Of a stretch of DNA of 17,882 nucleotides, positions 8,146 through 15,086 are shown one piece after another. Positions within the stretch are counted from its first letter, which is position 1. The number at the start of each line of letters is the position of its first letter. The notes below the pieces were generated by a model. The model was given only the letters and a program-made list of their open reading frames with translations. It searched no databases and was not told the origin of the DNA. Position numbers and translations under genes: made by a program. The DNA comes from Dehalococcoidia bacterium (GTDB taxonomy: Bacteria; Chloroflexota; Dehalococcoidia; UBA3495), in assembly GCA_028822675.1 (NCBI GenBank), contig JAPKDE010000027.1, forward strand, positions 1 to 17,882, read 5' to 3'.

Positions 8146-8760
8146 TTATGCGCCTTCTTCATGCTGGTAGTAGTTCTCGTCCGTTCGCTCTGCGAATGGA
8201 AGAGTGGCCTTGTTTTTGACGATCTCATCATTGCCCCAAAGGTTGGAGAATTTGAGAGCTCTGGGGCAATGCCCATAAGCCTCTTCAACCTCAACCAACA
8301 TCCCTTGGAGGTGCTTGGAATTATCGTCTGTTTCGTAAAGAGAAAGCTCTATGTTCTGGCGTTCCAGTTCCTCTTTGTTGACGATGCTAACCTTGCCGTT
8401 AACCCGCACGGTGTCATTGATGCCGGGTATGAAGAAGATCAGGCCGATGTAGGGGTTTTCGTCGATGTTCTGGTATGACTGGAAAAGGCGATTGCCGGCC
8501 ACATCTGGGAATAGCAGGTACTTTTCGCCCAATACTTTTACAAATCCAGGCTTGCCTCCCTTGGGGGATGCGTCACAGCGACCGTCGCCGTCGGCGGTGG
8601 CCATGATCGCAAATGGCGCGTTCTGGATGAATTCCTGAACATATGGAGTCAAATGTGACTTCAGTTTGAGCACTGCTCTATCGGACGGGGCACCAAAATC
8701 TTCATGAAACCGACTGTCGCCTACGACATCTCCGGTGGAGGTTTCTCTGGTAGTAGTCAT
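8146..8760 (-). CDS. Pyridoxamine 5'-phosphate oxidase family protein (MSMEG_1061-like, FMN/F420-type split barrel)
   Basis: This 204-aa protein has the split-barrel flavin-binding fold. Recognisable stretches are an N-terminal helix region, then FAIMATADGDGRCDASPKGG at about residues 50-70 (the usual cofactor-phosphate region), LLFPDVAGNRLFQSYQNI and ENPYIGLIFFIPG, and a C-terminal EAYGHCPRALKFSNLW. The combination resembles the MSMEG_1061 subfamily of PPOX-type flavoproteins rather than true PdxH. The substrate cannot be told from sequence; a general redox or detoxification role is plausible. It has its own promoter (8803-8831) and terminator (8056-8092), so it is probably independent of the cobalamin operon upstream. 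AGGAG lies about 11 nt before the ATG. Confidence 0.88.
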   Translation of the reverse strand: MTTTRETSTGDVVGDSRFHEDFGAPSDRAVLKLKSHLTPYVQEFIQNAPFAIMATADGDGRCDASPKGGKPGFVKVLGEKYLLFPDVAGNRLFQSYQNIDENPYIGLIFFIPGINDTVRVNGKVSIVNKEELERQNIELSLYETDDNSKHLQGMLVEVEEAYGHCPRALKFSNLWGNDEIVKNKATLPFAERTDENYYQHEEGA

Positions 8761-8802
8761 GGCAGGAGACTCCTAACTCAAATTTTCCGAGTGTTGGGTT
8801 CA

Positions 8803-8831
8803 ATTCTAATTGCCCAGGCTTTTTTCATCAA
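8803..8831 (-). promoter_or_regulatory. Sigma70-type promoter for the PPOX-type flavoprotein gene
   Basis: On the minus strand, TTGATG (8831-8826), 17 nt of spacer and TAGAAT (8808-8803) make a good match to the consensus. Transcription would begin near 8796, about 36 nt before the ATG at 8760. The promoter lies just after the last cob gene; no clear terminator separates it from that gene. Confidence 0.55.
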
Positions 8832-8847
8832 GGTCAGGTCCGGGCTT

Positions 8848-9969
8848 TTAACGAACTGAGGCCGCAACTTTGGCCATTGCTGCAGCTAATTGCTGGCAGT
8901 CAGCCAGGGGCCTGATGCCGACCCGAATAAACTCCGGCAGACCGAACGATGTACAGTCTCGAACCACCAACCCCTTGGCCAGCAGCAAGGAGCGCCACTT
9001 CGCGGCGTCACCTACCTTGACCAGGATGAAGTTGGCCTCTGACTTTGGGACTTCAAGTCCAATCGATCTCAATTCGCCAGACAGGAATTTCTTAGCACTG
9101 AAAACCGCTTCGCGGGCTCTGGTTAGATACTCAACGTCTTCTAAGGCAGAGACACCAGCTTTTTGGGCCAAGCTGTTCACGCTCCAGTCAGGCTGGAATG
9201 CTCTCAGGCTAGCAACCACTTCCTCTGAAGCCAGAGCGTAGCCCAGCCGGAGGGCGGTCTGGGCGTAATCCTTGGTCATGGAACGCACCAGCATTATTTC
9301 TGAGCGATCCAACAATGCCAAAGAGTCCCATGGTTCTTCCACAAATGCTAGATAAGCCTCATCCACTACCAGCAGGCCATCCACATCTCGAGTTGCGTCA
9401 GCCAGGATTTCAATCTCCTGTCGGCTCAGGTAGACCCCGGTGGGATTATTTGGGTTGCAGATGATGGCAAGGTCGGGTTTGTTTTCGCTAATCAGCTTAG
9501 CCGCTGCGCCAAAGTCCCAACTGAAACCCTTAGCAGTGTCGGCCACCAAGTTCAGTACCTTGGCCCCGGCCAACCGGCAGGCGCCGTCATACTCGCCATA
9601 GGTCGGGGTCATCAACAGCGCGGTGCCGTTGTCGGCCCGGCCCGCCAGATAAACGCGGGTTAGTAAATGGAATATCTCCGTGGAGCCGTTACCAACAAAC
9701 ACCCGTTCGATTGGAATTTGCCGGGACGATATGGCCAAGTGACGGCAGATAGTCTCGCGCAGTTCCAGGCATTCCGGGTCCGGGTAGGAACCGAGGTCCA
9801 CGTTCCGCATCGCGTCCCAGACGCCTTCGGGCGGGCCGATGGGGCTGATGCTGGCGCTGAAGTCCAGCAGGTCTTCCCGTTTCAGGCCAAGAGCACGCAG
9901 TTCTGTAGGCCCAATACTCCCATGCACTGGCCGGCGGCTAGCCGCGTTTTCACTTGGATTCTCTGGCAT
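8848..9969 (-). CDS. cobD: Threonine-phosphate decarboxylase (HisC-like aminotransferase fold)
   Basis: This 373-aa PLP enzyme of the class I/II aminotransferase fold is predicted to decarboxylate L-threonine-O-3-phosphate to (R)-1-amino-2-propanol phosphate, the linker of the cobalamin nucleotide loop. The N-terminal HGSIG (residues 16-20) and LLDFSASISPIGPP (about 34-47) are typical of CobD rather than of HisC. PLP-site features are CNPNNPTG (171-178), D203 in VVDEAY, K233 in SMTKDY as Schiff-base lysine, and R241 in LRLGY. It is the last gene of the cob operon, 35 nt after cbiB, whose product attaches this aminopropanol arm. The main alternative is histidinol-phosphate aminotransferase, which the context disfavours. 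Confidence 0.88.
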   Translation of the reverse strand: MPENPSENAASRRPVHGSIGPTELRALGLKREDLLDFSASISPIGPPEGVWDAMRNVDLGSYPDPECLELRETICRHLAISSRQIPIERVFVGNGSTEIFHLLTRVYLAGRADNGTALLMTPTYGEYDGACRLAGAKVLNLVADTAKGFSWDFGAAAKLISENKPDLAIICNPNNPTGVYLSRQEIEILADATRDVDGLLVVDEAYLAFVEEPWDSLALLDRSEIMLVRSMTKDYAQTALRLGYALASEEVVASLRAFQPDWSVNSLAQKAGVSALEDVEYLTRAREAVFSAKKFLSGELRSIGLEVPKSEANFILVKVGDAAKWRSLLLAKGLVVRDCTSFGLPEFIRVGIRPLADCQQLAAAMAKVAASVR

Positions 9970-9978
9970 CAGGATTGG

Positions 9979-10007
9979 TCAGCCATTACAAGATTAATCA
10001 GCCGTTA
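9979..10007. repeat. Imperfect 10-bp direct repeat between cobD and cbiB
   Basis: TCAGCCATTA (9979-9988) and TCAGCCGTTA (9998-10007) differ at one base and lie in direct orientation 9 nt apart, the second covering the cbiB stop codon. The CAGC/GCTG core resembles that of the dyads at 5227-5246 and 8109-8135. Confidence 0.35.
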
Positions 10008-10958
10008 AACTAGGCTGCCTCGAACGTAGATTACTGCGAATGCGATGATTAGGCCGAAGAAGGCCACCACGTACATGGACTGAATCGTGCGGGTGATGTC
10101 TTTGGGTTCTATCTCCCGGTCAGGCTCACCCAGTTGGTAGCCCAGCTCCGGGTCGTCTTTTTGAAGTTGCACACCCAAGGCCCCGGCGATCCCAGCCATG
10201 GTCCAACCGGCGTTGGGACTCTGGGTGCGGGAGTGGTGATGCCACATGATCTTCCAGGCTCTAGATATCTTTTGGCCCGGTAGAAAACCACTGGCGGCCA
10301 CCAGTAGGAAACCGGCCAGGCGCGCCGGAATCAGGTTGACCAGATCATCCAACTTGGCCGAGGCTTTGCCCACGTACTCGTAAACGCCACGGTAGCCTAT
10401 CATACTGTCCAGCGTGTTAATCATGCGGAAGGCGAAGGCTCCCGGCAGGCCGAAAAGGGCAAAGAACAACCAAGGAGCCAGGAAGCTGTCATTGATGTTT
10501 TCCGAGACTGATTCCACGGTCGCGGCGGTGGCCTGCTGCGCCGTTAGGGTCGACGGGTCACGGCTGACCAGGGACGGCATCCGTTCGCGCACGGCCTCCA
10601 TGTCACCCCGGTCCAAGTGTCCGCGAACCAGCGCGGCCTCACGGTGCAAGAGTCGGATGGAGAACGTGGTCTTCAAGAGAAATGCGGCGACTATAATGTA
10701 GAGAACCGGGTGAATTTCTTTCAGCCAGAACGCGACGAAGAAGGCCTCGCCGCCCCAGATGGTGGGCAGGGTCATGGCAATAGACAGCCCGGCAGCCAGG
10801 CCTAGGAGACCTTTCTTGGGTGCCCAGCGCTCCACAAACTTGATATGCCGTCCTATCCAGACCGTTGGGTGCGCCCACATGGGTGGCTCGCCAAAGATCA
10901 GGTCAATCAGTACGGCCAGAGCTAGTACTGCCAGGTCGTCAGTGCCGGAGAATATCAA
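10005..10958 (-). CDS. cbiB: Adenosylcobinamide-phosphate synthase (CbiB/CobD)
   Basis: This integral membrane enzyme of about 317 aa joins adenosylcobyric acid to aminopropanol phosphate (or aminopropanol). The N-terminus shows LIDLIFGEPP and HPTVWIGR, and the middle has NTLDSMIGYRG, AKLDDLVNLIPARL and several hydrophobic helices, all typical of the family. I chose the TTG at 10958, which overlaps the cobS stop as TTGA and places the conserved DLIFGEPP near the start as in homologues. An in-frame ATG at 10994 would add 12 residues and overlap cobS by 40 nt; it is the alternative. Note the naming clash: in Pseudomonas nomenclature this protein is CobD, a different enzyme from the CobD encoded downstream. 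Confidence 0.92.
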   Translation of the reverse strand: MIFSGTDDLAVLALAVLIDLIFGEPPMWAHPTVWIGRHIKFVERWAPKKGLLGLAAGLSIAMTLPTIWGGEAFFVAFWLKEIHPVLYIIVAAFLLKTTFSIRLLHREAALVRGHLDRGDMEAVRERMPSLVSRDPSTLTAQQATAATVESVSENINDSFLAPWLFFALFGLPGAFAFRMINTLDSMIGYRGVYEYVGKASAKLDDLVNLIPARLAGFLLVAASGFLPGQKISRAWKIMWHHHSRTQSPNAGWTMAGIAGALGVQLQKDDPELGYQLGEPDREIEPKDITRTIQSMYVVAFFGLIIAFAVIYVRGSLV

Positions 10959-11830
10959 AACCGTTCCAGTAAGTCTGGCAGAGGCTCTAACCATTCCTGG
11001 GCTGCCAGGGCCGTCGCCACGATTATCACAGTCATCTCAATGATCTCGTTGGTCGCCCCGTAGGCGTCACCGGTGAGACCGCCCAGAGATTTAGCCATGC
11101 CCCAACCCATGATCCAGGCCATGACGATTGCGCCAATCAAAAGCCCCAGCCCGGCAAAGCCACCCAGCAAGATAGCCGCTGCCAGTATGGTCAGGCCTGC
11201 GGCGATAGTGGGAATTTTTATACCGCTGCCATGGAATGGCGAGCCAAGGCCCTGGGTGCGGACGTAAGGGAATGCCCCTAGAAGTACCACCATAGTCCAC
11301 CGGGAGATAGCGGGGAACAGCAGCAGAGCCCATACCTTGCCCGGTTCCGGGATGGTTAGCAGGCTGACTAAAGCAGCGTATTTCAGTAGCAGAACTACGA
11401 CTCCGCCGACGACACCAAACGCGCCAACCCGAGAGTCTTTCATGATCTCTAGTCGACGCTCCGGAGTGAAGCCGCCAAATACACCGTCGCAGATGTCCAT
11501 CAGACCGTCTAGATGGAGTGCTCTAGTGACGATCACCATGGTCGCCACCAAGAACGCGGCAGTCATGGGAGCGGCGAATACTTGGCTGGAACCCTCTTCG
11601 ATACCCACCAGTAGCAGGCCCATCAACAGACCCACGGCCGGGTAGAAGGCCCTGGAGTTGCTGACGTCTCTCGGCTCCCAATTGAGATTGCGAGCCAGTG
11701 GGAAAAGGGTCAGAAAGGTCACCGCCAAGCGTAACGGCGTGAACCAGAAGGAAATCAGGAGGCGGCCTCTTCGTCGTCGATCTTCTCTGAGACGCCAGCT
11801 TCGGCGAAGGTGGTCATGTCGGAAAGACAC
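10955..11830 (-). CDS. cobS: Adenosylcobinamide-GDP ribazoletransferase (cobalamin synthase)
   Basis: This membrane enzyme joins alpha-ribazole (phosphate) to adenosylcobinamide-GDP, giving adenosylcobalamin. Family motifs are HLDGLMDICDGVFGG, RRLEIMKDSRVGAFG and LTGDAYGATNE, with many hydrophobic helices. The 5' end is uncertain. The first ordinary start codon is the ATG at 11830, which gives 291 aa and a 76-nt overlap with cobT; its first 25 residues are Arg-rich and unlike CobS. Homologues would begin about where ISFWFTPLRLAVTFLT begins, and there the codon is ATT at 11755, overlapping the cobT stop by one base (TGATT). Starting there would give about 266 aa, close to family length. The stop TGA overlaps the cbiB start. 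Confidence 0.88.
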   Translation of the reverse strand: MSFRHDHLRRSWRLREDRRRRGRLLISFWFTPLRLAVTFLTLFPLARNLNWEPRDVSNSRAFYPAVGLLMGLLLVGIEEGSSQVFAAPMTAAFLVATMVIVTRALHLDGLMDICDGVFGGFTPERRLEIMKDSRVGAFGVVGGVVVLLLKYAALVSLLTIPEPGKVWALLLFPAISRWTMVVLLGAFPYVRTQGLGSPFHGSGIKIPTIAAGLTILAAAILLGGFAGLGLLIGAIVMAWIMGWGMAKSLGGLTGDAYGATNEIIEMTVIIVATALAAQEWLEPLPDLLERF

Positions 11831-12840
11831 ATGGCGGCGGCTTCAATGATCGGCATACAGAGGGCCGCACCAGAGCCTTCGCCCAGTCGCATACCCAAGT
11901 CCAACAGGGGTTCTAGCCCCATGTGACTCAGGGACAGACGATGACCCGGCTCCACCGATTGGTGGGAGGCGATGAAGCTGTGTGCGGCATCAGGAGCAAT
12001 GGCGTGGGCGATTAACGCTGCGGCGCCGGAAATGAATCCGTCGACGACCACCGGGCGATTCCCAGCGGCGGCGCCCAGGTAGACTCCAGCCAAAACTCCA
12101 ATCTCGAACCCGCCGACCTTGATGAGTATGTCCAGGCCGTCTTTGGCGTCGGGCTTATTGACGTCAATCGCCCGCTGCACCACTTCGGCCTTGTGGGCCA
12201 ACCCGGCATCGTCCAACCCGGTGCCCCGTCCGGTCGTGATATCAGGAGCTGCACCAGTGATGACTGAGGCGATGGCGCTGGACGGCGTGGTGTTGCCAAT
12301 GCCCATGTCCCCGCAGGCCAGCAGGTCCGCTCCGGCGGCAATCTGCTCACGGGCAGTTTCAATTCCGACTTCCAGGCACTGGATGGCCTGTTCCCTGGTC
12401 ATGGCCGGCCCAACGGCGATGTTATCCGTGCCTCGGCCGATCTTGACCGAGCGCAGTTGCGGGTGGTCTGGCAGGTCGGAAGCGACTCCGGCATCAATAA
12501 TGACGATGTCTGCTCCGGCGTGACCGGCCAAAACGTTGATCGCCGCGCCGCCACCTAGAAAGTTCATGACCATGGCGGGGGTAACGTCCTGCGGGTAGGC
12601 GCTGATGCCCTCTGCCACCACGCCGTGGTCGCCGGCGGCCAAAACCACGGTCTTCTTGCTGATGCGGGGCGTGGCTTCACCAAAGATACCGGCCAGGCGA
12701 ATGGATAGTTCTTCCAGGCGGCCCAAACTGCCCAGGGGTTTGGTCAGTTGGTCCTGCCGTGCCCGGGCGGCGTCCATGGCCGTTTCGTCCAGGGGAGAAA
12801 TATCATTTATGGTTTGGTCAATAAGATCGGAGATGGCCAT
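11755..12840 (-). CDS. cobT: Nicotinate-nucleotide:dimethylbenzimidazole phosphoribosyltransferase
   Basis: This 361-aa cytoplasmic enzyme activates the lower-ligand base by transferring phosphoribose from nicotinate mononucleotide, giving alpha-ribazole phosphate. Family features are PLGSLGRLE (35-43), AAGDHGV, NFLGGGAAINVLA (93-105), GDMGIGNTTPSSAI (177-190), VVDGFISGAAAL and LGEGSGAAL, in which E321 matches the catalytic glutamate of Salmonella CobT. The length is usual. AGG about 6 nt before the ATG serves as a ribosome site. It lies 59 nt downstream of cobO and overlaps or abuts cobS. The acidic C-terminal tail (about 350-361) is outside the conserved core. Confidence 0.95.
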   Translation of the reverse strand: MAISDLIDQTINDISPLDETAMDAARARQDQLTKPLGSLGRLEELSIRLAGIFGEATPRISKKTVVLAAGDHGVVAEGISAYPQDVTPAMVMNFLGGGAAINVLAGHAGADIVIIDAGVASDLPDHPQLRSVKIGRGTDNIAVGPAMTREQAIQCLEVGIETAREQIAAGADLLACGDMGIGNTTPSSAIASVITGAAPDITTGRGTGLDDAGLAHKAEVVQRAIDVNKPDAKDGLDILIKVGGFEIGVLAGVYLGAAAGNRPVVVDGFISGAAALIAHAIAPDAAHSFIASHQSVEPGHRLSLSHMGLEPLLDLGMRLGEGSGAALCMPIIEAAAMCLSDMTTFAEAGVSEKIDDEEAAS

Positions 12841-12899
12841 GTAGCCTCATTTAGCACAGGTTTATACCGGGGTTATATTAGAAGTCGCTTAAAACTTAA

Positions 12900-13481
12900 T
12901 TAAAATTCGATGCCTGGTTGGGCCTTGATACCCTGTTGATAAGGGTGCTTCACAACGTTCATTTCTGTGACTAGGTCAGCGTATTCCACCAGGTCTTCGG
13001 GCGCGTTTCGACCGGTGATAATCACATGCAGCATCTCTGGCCGCGCCTTCAAGGCCTCGATGACCTCTGAAGTGTCGACCCAGCCGTAGTGCATGGGATA
13101 GGTGAACTCATCCAGCACTATCACGTCGTAGTCTCCGGACGCGATGACGGTTTTGCAGTCTTCCCACTGTGCTCTGGCCAAGTCGGCAGACTGGTCAAGG
13201 TCTTTGGAGCGCCAGGTGAACCCGTCGCCCATTGCACGCATCTCTATACCCATCTTCTGGGCGGCCCGTTGCTCGCCAAAATTGGCGGTTGAGTGCTTGA
13301 TGAACTGGAACATGATTACTTTCATGCCCCGGCCCCAAGCCCGCACCAACACGCCCATGGCGGCGGTGGTTTTGCCTTTACCTTTTCCGGTATTAACGAT
13401 TACCAGGCCTTTGTCAATACGTGGCCCGGTGACCGACTGGGGGCCCGGCTCTGATTCTGTATTCTGGTTATCTGTGCTCAT
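12900..13481 (-). CDS. cobO: Cob(I)yrinic acid a,c-diamide / cobalamin adenosyltransferase (CobA/CobO/BtuR type)
   Basis: This 193-aa P-loop enzyme transfers the adenosyl group of ATP to the cobalt of reduced corrinoids, both in biosynthesis and in salvage. The N-terminal P-loop [10 protein letters not shown] lies at residues 31-40; [16 protein letters not shown] and the C-terminal [22 protein letters not shown] are typical of this family and differ from the PduO and EutT types. About 22 variable residues precede the core, as in many homologues. AGGATA precedes the ATG. The gene starts 28 nt after the cbiA stop, in the expected order: amidation first, then adenosylation. Confidence 0.95.
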   Translation of the reverse strand: MSTDNQNTESEPGPQSVTGPRIDKGLVIVNTGKGKGKTTAAMGVLVRAWGRGMKVIMFQFIKHSTANFGEQRAAQKMGIEMRAMGDGFTWRSKDLDQSADLARAQWEDCKTVIASGDYDVIVLDEFTYPMHYGWVDTSEVIEALKARPEMLHVIITGRNAPEDLVEYADLVTEMNVVKHPYQQGIKAQPGIEF

Positions 13482-13509
13482 TATTTATCCTGATCGGCAA
13501 AGCCGAGCT

Positions 13510-14877
13510 TTATTTTTTAGCGGCGGCACACGTCTCAACGAAGCGTGATGCCAGACCTGGGAGACTACCCAGGTGTATGTGGACGTAAGATGCCCAGACG
13601 TTGCCGGTGCGGAAGCCGTCGAGTCGGTTGTCTTGGTTAACCACTTTGTACACTGACTCGTTAGCTTCTGGCTGTTTGGCCAGTGTGGACCAGTGGAACT
13701 CGTGGCCGCGGACCTGTTGTCCCTTGGGCAGCACGGGGCTATCCGCGCAGGACTCGACATCGCGGTATCCCATGGTCAACCGAGTCTGCGACATGGCCGA
13801 CTCAGCAGGTATTACACCAATCATGGAGTGGGTCACGCCTTCCAGATCTGACAGGCTCTTACCCAAGTACATCAGGCCACCGCACTCGGCGTAGACCCGC
13901 ACACCTTTACTAACTGCTTGACGAATGGCGTCGTGCATTGGCTTGTTCTCAGAAAGTTGGGCAGCGAAGAGTTCCGGGAAGCCGCCGCCTAGGTAGATGC
14001 CACCAACTCCGGCTGGCAGCTTGCTGTCTTCCAGAGGACTGAACGGAACGAGTTCTGCGCCCCAAGCGGTCAGCAGATCAAGGGAGTCTTGGTAGTAGAA
14101 GTTGAAGGCCATGTCTTGGGCCACCGCAATGGTGGTGCGGGCAGGAAGTGGTTCATTGGGATAGATGCCGGGCGCGGCTGCGGGTGTCTGCGCCGTCTGC
14201 GCCAACTTCAAGATGGCTGGCACGTCCATAGTGGCTTCAACCTGGTTGATTACGCTGTCGTACCACTTGCTGGCTACGGTGCCTTCCACAGTGGGAATCA
14301 GGCCCAGGTGCCTTTCCGGCTGAATGAACTCATCTTTCCTAGGCAAGTACCCGAGCACGGGTAGACCGGTGGTCGCTTCTATTTGAGGTTTGCAGAATTC
14401 TAAATGACGGTCACTGCCCACACCGTTCAGGATGACACCAACTACGTTGAGGTCGGGATCAAACTTCTGGAATCCCAACACCTCGGCAGCCACGCTCCGG
14501 GCGACCTTGGCAGCGTCGGCGACGAGAATCACCGGTGCGCCGAGAAGTTTGGCCAATTGGGCAGTTGAACCCTCTTCGGTCAGGCTGGAATGGCCATCAA
14601 ACACGCCCATCACACCTTCCACCACGGAAACGTCGCGACCGGCGCTAGCGCGTTGGAATAATTCCAACACCGTGGGGTGTTCGCAAAGCCAGGTGTCTAG
14701 GTTACGACTGGGCACCCCGCAGGCCAGCTTATGGTAGGAGGGGTCGATATAATCCGGCCCAGCTTTGAAGGGCTGCACCTTGAGGCCACGTCGGGTCAGT
14801 GCGCCCATGATGCCGGTGGCGATGGTAGTCTTGCCCACGCCACTGCGTACGCCTGCTATTACTACGGTTGCGACCAT
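13510..14877 (-). CDS. cbiA: Cobyrinate a,c-diamide synthase
   Basis: This 455-aa ATP- and glutamine-dependent amidotransferase converts cobyrinic acid to its a,c-diamide. The N-terminal ATPase domain has the P-loop-like AGVRSGVGKTT (8-18), KAGPDYIDPSYH (38-49) and VVEGVMGVFDG. The C-terminal class I glutaminase-like domain has GGIYLGGGFPE, the nucleophile C332 (YAECGGLMYLG), HEFHWS (H392/H395) and YVHIHLGS. The ATG at 14877 has AAGGATC upstream and brings the P-loop to the N-terminus as in the family; the open frame runs upstream to 15039, but that extension would start inside the divergent promoter region. It is the first gene of the cob operon. No CobQ/CbiP or CobB-HBA variant features are seen. 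Confidence 0.93.
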   Translation of the reverse strand: MVATVVIAGVRSGVGKTTIATGIMGALTRRGLKVQPFKAGPDYIDPSYHKLACGVPSRNLDTWLCEHPTVLELFQRASAGRDVSVVEGVMGVFDGHSSLTEEGSTAQLAKLLGAPVILVADAAKVARSVAAEVLGFQKFDPDLNVVGVILNGVGSDRHLEFCKPQIEATTGLPVLGYLPRKDEFIQPERHLGLIPTVEGTVASKWYDSVINQVEATMDVPAILKLAQTAQTPAAAPGIYPNEPLPARTTIAVAQDMAFNFYYQDSLDLLTAWGAELVPFSPLEDSKLPAGVGGIYLGGGFPELFAAQLSENKPMHDAIRQAVSKGVRVYAECGGLMYLGKSLSDLEGVTHSMIGVIPAESAMSQTRLTMGYRDVESCADSPVLPKGQQVRGHEFHWSTLAKQPEANESVYKVVNQDNRLDGFRTGNVWASYVHIHLGSLPGLASRFVETCAAAKK

Positions 14878-14956
14878 TGAAAGATCCTTATATCTAACAC
14901 GGGGCAACGTGCGTAATCTAGCCACAGCAGGCACCCCGGCGGGTTTTCTGAGGCTC

Positions 14957-14962
14957 ATTATA
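14957..14962 (-). promoter_or_regulatory. Possible -10 element for the cob operon
   Basis: A perfect TATAAT is read on the minus strand 80 nt before the cbiA ATG. The sequence 17 nt upstream (around 14980-14985) reads CTGCGT, a poor -35, so this is only a candidate. The leader would be about 74 nt, too short to hold a cobalamin riboswitch. Confidence 0.3.
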
Positions 14963-15015
14963 ACTGGCGTCCGGTGAAAACGCAGTGGCCGAATCTTGAG
15001 CGCGTAGGGATTATC

Positions 15016-15044
15016 TTGACATCCCCTGAGCCAGGGCATATTTT
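15016..15044 (+). promoter_or_regulatory. Sigma70-type promoter for the selenoprotein/VOC pair
   Basis: A perfect -35 TTGACA (15016-15021), exactly 17 nt of spacer and TATTTT (15039-15044) make one of the best consensus matches in the window. Transcription would start near 15051, about 36 nt before the ATG at 15087. The leader contains GAGGGAGGAG (15075-15084), a strong ribosome site. Confidence 0.6.
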
Positions 15045-15086
15045 TAGGGGAATTTCAGCCAGAATTTCAAACGAGAGGGAGGAGTC

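Noticed and set aside
14983..14989. Cobalamin riboswitch upstream of cbiA (GCCACTG on the minus strand, resembling part of the B12 box)
   Set aside because: The other conserved blocks are absent or in the wrong order, and the motif lies upstream of the possible -10, so it would not be in that transcript.
14878..15039. N-terminal extension of CbiA upstream to 15039
   Set aside because: The added 54 residues are Arg-rich and unlike the family, and would begin inside the divergent promoter; the ATG at 14877 has a ribosome site and places the P-loop correctly.
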